Shown one piece after another: positions 57,935 through 64,000 of a stretch of DNA of 64,000 bases (positions are counted from its first letter, which is position 1; every line of letters begins with the position of its first letter). The notes beneath the pieces are model-generated. The model was given only the letters and a program-made list of their open reading frames with translations, had not been told where the DNA came from and ran no database searches. The translations under genes were made by a program, and so were the position numbers. The DNA comes from Endocalyx cinctus (Eukaryota; Ascomycota; Sordariomycetes; Amphisphaeriales; Apiosporaceae): positions 549,394 to 613,393 of the forward strand of contig BCKC01000007.1 in NCBI GenBank assembly GCA_001600455.1, read 5' to 3'.

Positions 57935-60504
57935 GGTTGCTGCAGGAGGGGAGGCTCAAAATAAACACAAGGAGTTACCAAACTTAGTAACGTTGAATTG
58001 ATACGCACAGCCCCTAATCAGAAGGTGACCCCCTTCAGATCAATATAGAGCAGAGACAGAACGGAAATAGTCATACAGATGGATAAGAATGGGAAATGAC
58101 AAGGGGGGGTAGTTTTTGTAAAAGAAGGCTACAGGAACCTCAGCCTTCCAACATAAGATTTTTATTTATTGATTTATTTTTTACTTGGTAAGTTGGTCAA
58201 GTAAGAAATAAATTTTCTGGGGGTGAGAGGAAAGAAAGGCTCCGTCTGCGATGAAACGGGACGAGATGATACCAACATACGGATAGAAAAAGGTAGGCTG
58301 AGCAATAGACATTACTATATTCAGAAGCAAATTCTGCAAGACTATCGAGCAGTAGTATCTAGGAAGACCGGCTCTCCTAAGAAAAGATTGAAAAAAGAAA
58401 AAAAAAAAAAAAAAAAAAAAACATAATAATAAATCGATGTTCGAGTGTGCGACTGAGAGCCCTACGTGCCTAGCCCATGGCGGGCAGCAGGCTGGGGACA
58501 AGGCCGTTGTCAATGTACTTACAATGAATGCCGTTACATTCAAAGGCACGAACCCCTGTCAGCTGGATGACATGGATGAAGAATTGGGTCGCGCCCAAGA
58601 AAGTGATAATAATAATAATAACAACGATAAAAGACATGAACTAATGCAAGGACTTGCTGCTTTTGTGCGGGTTATTCTTTTCCATCTTGGTGGTTGCTAT
58701 TTTCAGGGTAACGAATACACAGCATTATCATACTGTATCTCACCACCTGCATCATATATATTATAGTCGTCTTTGAATAGAAAGTATAAAATAAATAAAT
58801 AAATATATATATATATATAAAGTAACTAAGCAATTATGAAATAAGTATACCAAGTATGTGTACGGATACGTATACGTTATGTGTACACCTATATGTAGGT
58901 AGTTAGTTAGAATTAGAATGTCAGAATATTAGAGAGAGAGAGAGAGGAGAGAGAATGAGTTGGCTGGCCGCTGAAAGTCAGCAACGGCGTACATAATACT
59001 GTAACGGTTATAGATAGTAATTACAGAGGATAATTACAGCGGTATTAGGTTAGTACATCACACTATATCCGGATTTTACAGTATCGCACTACACTACGTA
59101 CCTAGCTGCCTACCTAGGTAGGTAGGTACTTTATAACATCATAGTATCCAAATCCGTAATAGGAACTGTACTACATATACAACATATAAAATGTAACTCC
59201 GGACAGGCGATGCTTGCCGCACCCGGGAGACTGGGTCGCGCCAGGAATACCATAATTAGAAAGAAGAGATGATCATTCATTACATAGTATACATATACAT
59301 ATGTGGTGCTTTGTTTTGCCCACAGACACAACTGCGACCGAACCGGATCCGGACGAGAAGAGCTTAGTGTATATATGTAAACAGTTGATAATAATACCGT
59401 AAGTTATTTTGTTCTCCGGAGTATGCTATGCTACAATGTGTATGATGATTACGTAGGTAGTATTCATCGAAGGCAAATGTGTCAGTCAGTATTGCCTTTT
59501 ACTAACAGAAGATTAAATAACAGTGGTAATAATCAAAACAAAAAACAATGAATAATGGTTATGTTGGTTATTTTATTTTATTTTTTTTTTAAAAAAAAAG
59601 TTAGTTGTAAATTCAAGTTAGAATACATACATACAAATATGCGGGAACCTTGGCGAATTGCTACTTAATCTGACAGCTTAAGGGGGCGCAGTCGAAGCCT
59701 AAAGTACTCACTCAGTCACTCAGTATACTCAGTATACTCAGTATATACAGTACATCATACCTAGCTGGTATAGGAGCTCATTCATATCTTAAGTATTTAC
59801 ACACATATTCATACATAGTATGTATGTATATATATATATATATAAATACCTAGGTATGTATAGTGTATCCGCATAACAGGCAGATATAGTGTACCTTATT
59901 AGTAAGAACGAGTACCGTTCGTTCGGATATCACTATTCCATCTATATCTGGTATATATCCATGGATATCTAACTATGAATATCGGTAAACCACAGAATTG
60001 CACTGCCGACTAGGGAGTATAGGTATGGACCGTATGGCTTGCAGCATAGGATGCATGATCCAAAATATTGTCTTTAGATTCGACAACTTTTACTGTGTAT
60101 ATATGTAATGTATAATAATAAACTATTACGTATCGTCCAAGGAGCGTACACTAGTGCAAAGGGGAAATATGTCGTTTTTTGAAGATTCTCCGCCGAAGGG
60201 ACGGCGCTGTGGGGTAGTCTGTATCTACATATAACTCGACGTAGCACTATCACACAAATGTAGCGTAGTATATACTACAATAATATCTACATATACGTAC
60301 AAAGTACATATAAACGTGTAGATATAGCGGGTTAACTAACCTGTTTTTTCCTAATTTGTACTTTAAACGTGTATCAAAAGTCCATCGTTGGGACATGGGC
60401 AGATGGGATCTGCATTGCTATATTTCAGGGGTTTCTATATAGTACAATAACAATAACTCGTGCACGTGTCCCAGAAGAAATATCCATCCATACCGTGGTT
60501 ATGT

Positions 60505-60528
60505 ACCATCATCATCATCATCATCATC
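60505..60528. repeat. (CAT)n microsatellite
   Basis: Eight CAT/ATC units in a row, read directly. Confidence 0.9.
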
Positions 60529-63358
60529 AGACCCTTAAATAGTGTAGATAAGAACTGTAAATTACGGAGCCGAGAGCCTTAACCGATATAATGAGCGCGA
60601 ATCATGCACCAAAATGTCCACGGGTACATGTATATGTATATGTTATGAAAATGCCAGCAAACTGTGTAAATAAGCAATATCGTACGTCTGTCAAACAAGA
60701 ACACTTAAGAAACGTCCACCGAGACCAGGAACCGTCCCTTCTCAGCCCGTTCAGCCCAATTTCCTAGGGCTCCCTGTTCGGTACAGGGGGACGGCGTCGG
60801 GAGATCACTACTTAATGGATTGGTGTAGTATTTGGTACTGAAAAGAAAAAAAAAAAAAGCAGCGAGTATCATCAATGCCCCTCAGTAACATCCAACGTAA
60901 CGTTAAAGAAATCCGCACTTCCTCCCTTCAGTCTTAAGTTAGTACAAAGTATACAAATCTTAAGTTAGTACATAGTATACAAACAAAACCTACATCGTGT
61001 ATATTCTGTCTTTCCTCTTCTTTTTATAGGTATATCTTCGTATTGCCATTTATCATGCGCCTTGGCTTGCTTGATAAAGAAGACTTGCAGATAACTGACC
61101 TAGATTAGTTCGTTCGGCTCTTGCAAGTCACAGAGCATCGGGCCGTGAGACAGGTAAGGGGCATGCATGGCACGCATTTATGTTAGCATAGATCCTACTC
61201 ACATACTGCGTATACTACATAATACAACGAAAAAGCAGACGTTGACAAGGAGTGGGAGGGGTAAGTAGGTGTACACTGGACCACCTGGCGGCGTCGTGGC
61301 ATGGGCTGCATGGATGAGGGGGGTGTGGAGAGTTTTACGCCGCACGCTTGCGTTCTAAAGTGGAAAAGGGTGGCTTTTGGATTTACACTATTTTTTTTTT
61401 CTTATTCCCTCTCGCATCCACTCATTTGATTCGCAGCAAATAAAAAATTCCTATTTATATACCAAGCAAGCATTGGTCCCTGGTGGCCCTAGGGAGACGC
61501 AAAACTATCTTGTACCGGTACACCCACACTCTATCTATGAAAGAAACCCTCAGGGGTTGGTAGAAATCACGAGAGCCATTATTAGTAAAAGAAAAATTAG
61601 AAAGAAAAAAAAATGGTTACACGAATAGGGAAAGAGATTTTTTTTTTCCTTTTTAAAAAAAGGAATATAATTGTGAACTGATTGAAACATGTACACACAG
61701 CACAGAAGATAAACATCAGATGAAACCACCATGTGCCGGCACTCGTTCGGTAACGATCCGAATGGTCAAGAAGATGGGGTCTATTTGCTTTTCATTCTCG
61801 ATTTCTCTCCCATCCAGGAACCAGAAACACCAGATCATCATATCTTAACTTCTGTATACTGCCTGTAGTATACATAGCGCACTTGAATTAGGAACAGGCG
61901 AATCGGTAGTTGAGAGAGCCGACAGATGCTGCAGATTTTACGGACTATAGAGCGAAGGATTTTGGGGGCCGATGGGCAAGGCAGATTTCTCCCGGCCGAG
62001 TCAACCTTGGATATCTACAGCTACATTGCACATACATATACATAGTATAGTACATTAAATTGGTAAGGTATACATGGCGTTTGGAGAGGGTACGCGATAT
62101 GGTATACATGACGTGCATACTGAGGTAGGCAGGAATCATTACCTTGACTACATAGAGAAAAGGGAAAGGAAAGGCAACGATAATAATAATATTATCATGC
62201 ATGATACCGGAATAATTCTATAACCGGTGGGACTCCCGTATGGTTTATGTAACATAGTATATCGTGCTTACATATGTCTCGCAATTTCTCTCTCTCGTTT
62301 TTCTCTTCTTTTCAAGTTAGATCAGTACCTATCCATCTCTCATGTACATACCATAATTTAACTTGGAATTCAGGGGTAAACTTTGTTTATTCCTGGAGCG
62401 GCTGAGGAAACGAATGGATAATAGTCTATCCACATGAAAGGAGAAGGATCAAATGTGTATGTGGATAAGATGGTCAGACTTTTTTTTTTTTTTTTTGCCA
62501 TGTGCTTTTTTCTTTCTCTTTTCCTTTTTTGCAGCTCTCCCGTTCATTTCCCAGCGTACGGTACCATGTTTTCGTGTCTCCGTCCGCTGACTGGTTATCT
62601 CCTCTTCCCTTCCCCCACACACACCACATCTTCCCCCATCCATTCATCTTACCCTCCTTTACCAACGTCATTGATAGACACGTAAGTACACCAGACTTTA
62701 GGGTATGCGGGTATACACTGTATAATTAGGTAACCTATCAGCCGACTAGACAATATGCCATATCTCTACGATATACGCAATTATGTGCAGAGGTAGCTTA
62801 GTTAGTGTGCGGTAAGATCTACAGCCTACCGACAAATGCAAGAATTAAAATAAATTGACGTACATATGTATATACTTACAGATAGGTAGTATAAATGGCC
62901 GCAGTTACATTAGTGTAAATCACACATGCCACACTAGAATTGTCGGCGCTTAAGTTATGTTTATTTATAGATCGATAATTCTTTACGTCTATTCTTTATG
63001 CGTATCTACAGCCTTACGAAGCCCAAAATACTTGTTTCCCGTTTATCCACCCCGACGAAAAGAAGAACAAGGCGGCACTTTACATTGAATCCCAATTATT
63101 CGTACCGGTCCCTTTTTAGTCTGATACTACGTATGGTGAGTGTACTACGACTAGGTATGTGATTATGATTTACCTGAGTTTCGTTGTTGGTCTCTGTACG
63201 GCATCCTGCAGATCCGCGTGGCTAGGTGGTTGATAACTCTGGCACCGATTATTCCTGCCCTTGCTCCGCAACTGCTGTGGGTTGAGAAGTAAGTGGGCGA
63301 GTAAATAATGAAATCATCGAAATGATATCTCGTCGCGGCTATGGCGGCTTTTTTTTTT

Positions 63359-63363
<5 letters not shown>

Positions 63364-63401
<38 letters not shown>
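63364..63401. repeat. (GT)n microsatellite
   Basis: Nineteen GT units, followed by GCGTGTGT. Confidence 0.95.
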
Positions 63402-63406
<5 letters not shown>

Positions 63407-63456
63407 GTATGTCGCTACTCGCGCATATACCTACTGTCTTTCTGCTGCGCCATCTA

Positions 63457-63473
63457 CCCCCCCCCCCCCCCCC
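63457..63473. repeat. 17-base poly(C) run
   Basis: Counted directly. Confidence 0.9.
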
Positions 63474-64000
63474 TCTGAAGAACCTCAGCCCCCACCAGTA
63501 GAGTTATATCGATTTATTCCTCCATTTATATTTCCTAATTAAGAGTATCGTGAGATCTCCCTTACATACCCTTCCCGTGCCGCGCGGTAAAATAATCCGA
63601 CTAAGCGACCATGCTGGGGCTGTAAGAATAAAGGGTGTTGATGATGGCGTGACGAGTGGTGGGTGGTGAGTGATTATGTGAAGTCGATGGGGTTTTTCTT
63701 CTTGCATATTGTTTCCTCGTGTGATACCATCGCGTTTATTCTTCGATCATTTCCAAAATAGGTCATCTCACACTCCGCCTCTCTCCCAGAAGGGAAGAAC
63801 AAGTAACTAAAACAAACCACAGAATAAGGATAACATTAGAACCATACATGTACTACTGCACCTACTTCCTTCCGGTCCAATTTCTTGGCGTTACCTAGCA
63901 TTGTAGCAACATATCTATATTCTACTTCCTACATCACGCCTATACATCCTCCGGAAGTTACAAGGCCGTGGGCTGTGTTTTATATTCTGCGTGGTCGATC

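Larger units (their letters stand above)
57935..64000. other. 6.1-kb gene-poor region to the window end
   Basis: No protein-coding gene could be supported on either strand. It contains an A-run (58397-58421), (AG)n (58931-58948), an ACTCAGTAT array (59707-59745), (TA)n (59826-59842), (CAT)n (60505-60528), (GT)n (63364-63401), a 17-base C-run (63457-63473) and many TATAC/GTATA palindromic bits. At least the proximal part should hold the promoter and leader of the C2H2 gene. Confidence 0.5.

Noticed and set aside
58437..58766. Plus-strand open frame of 109 codons
   Set aside because: Composition and lack of splice or family support suggest chance; contains an AAT/AAC simple repeat.

Overview
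The window is nuclear DNA of a filamentous ascomycete (Pezizomycotina, probably a sordariomycete-like mould). Genes carry short GT-AG introns, and the families present are typical of these fungi: rhodopsin/PTH11-like 7TM proteins, a GMC oxidoreductase, a microsomal P450 and a C2H2 plus fungal-specific-domain regulator. A block of repeats near the left edge is degraded by C-to-T/G-to-A changes in the manner of repeat-induced point mutation (RIP). The species cannot be named from the sequence alone.

Region 1, bases 1-16513, is a gene-free, extremely AT-rich transposon graveyard. Two elements share about 205-bp terminal inverted repeats (TIRs): one enters from the left edge and ends at 10820, the other is complete at 15454-16513. 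Inside the first lies a minus-strand Ty3/gypsy LTR retrotransposon (620-8879). It has two 265-bp LTRs, a matching 5-bp target site, and recognisable gag, reverse transcriptase and integrase relics full of stop codons. A 325-bp MITE with TA target sites (3017-3341) and a 106-bp two-hairpin repeat (5450-5555 and 13149-13254) are later insertions. Between the two TIR elements sits a third inverted-repeat structure (11193-14598) holding the 3' end of another gypsy pol gene with a broken chromodomain.

Region 2, 18.1-25.8 kb, holds a five-exon cytochrome P450, then MAD2 (minus strand) and GUF1 (plus strand) diverging from a 440-bp promoter that contains a run of 58 C, then the NDUFS7/NUKM subunit of respiratory complex I (minus strand).

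Region 3, 28.1-41.4 kb, is rich in membrane and secreted proteins. It holds a 965-residue fusion of a rhodopsin-like 7TM domain to an L-fucose-permease-type (FHS) MFS transporter, an Fnx/Vba-like vacuolar MFS transporter, a small GPI-anchored CFEM-like protein, a second rhodopsin-like 7TM protein and a GMC oxidoreductase.

Region 4, 42.8-57.9 kb, is all on the minus strand. It holds an Hv1-type voltage-gated proton channel, a class 1A-type dihydroorotate dehydrogenase, an RNF10/Mag2-like RING protein, a CBM48 (Crp1/Mdg1-like) protein with an unusually long 1.36-kb intron, and a 1120-residue C2H2 regulator. The last 6 kb (57935-64000) shows no gene I can support, only simple repeats. No tRNA, rRNA, CRISPR array or biosynthetic backbone gene (PKS/NRPS) was seen. 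Exon borders were worked out by hand from reading frame, splice consensus and family alignment; all spliced frames close without internal stops.
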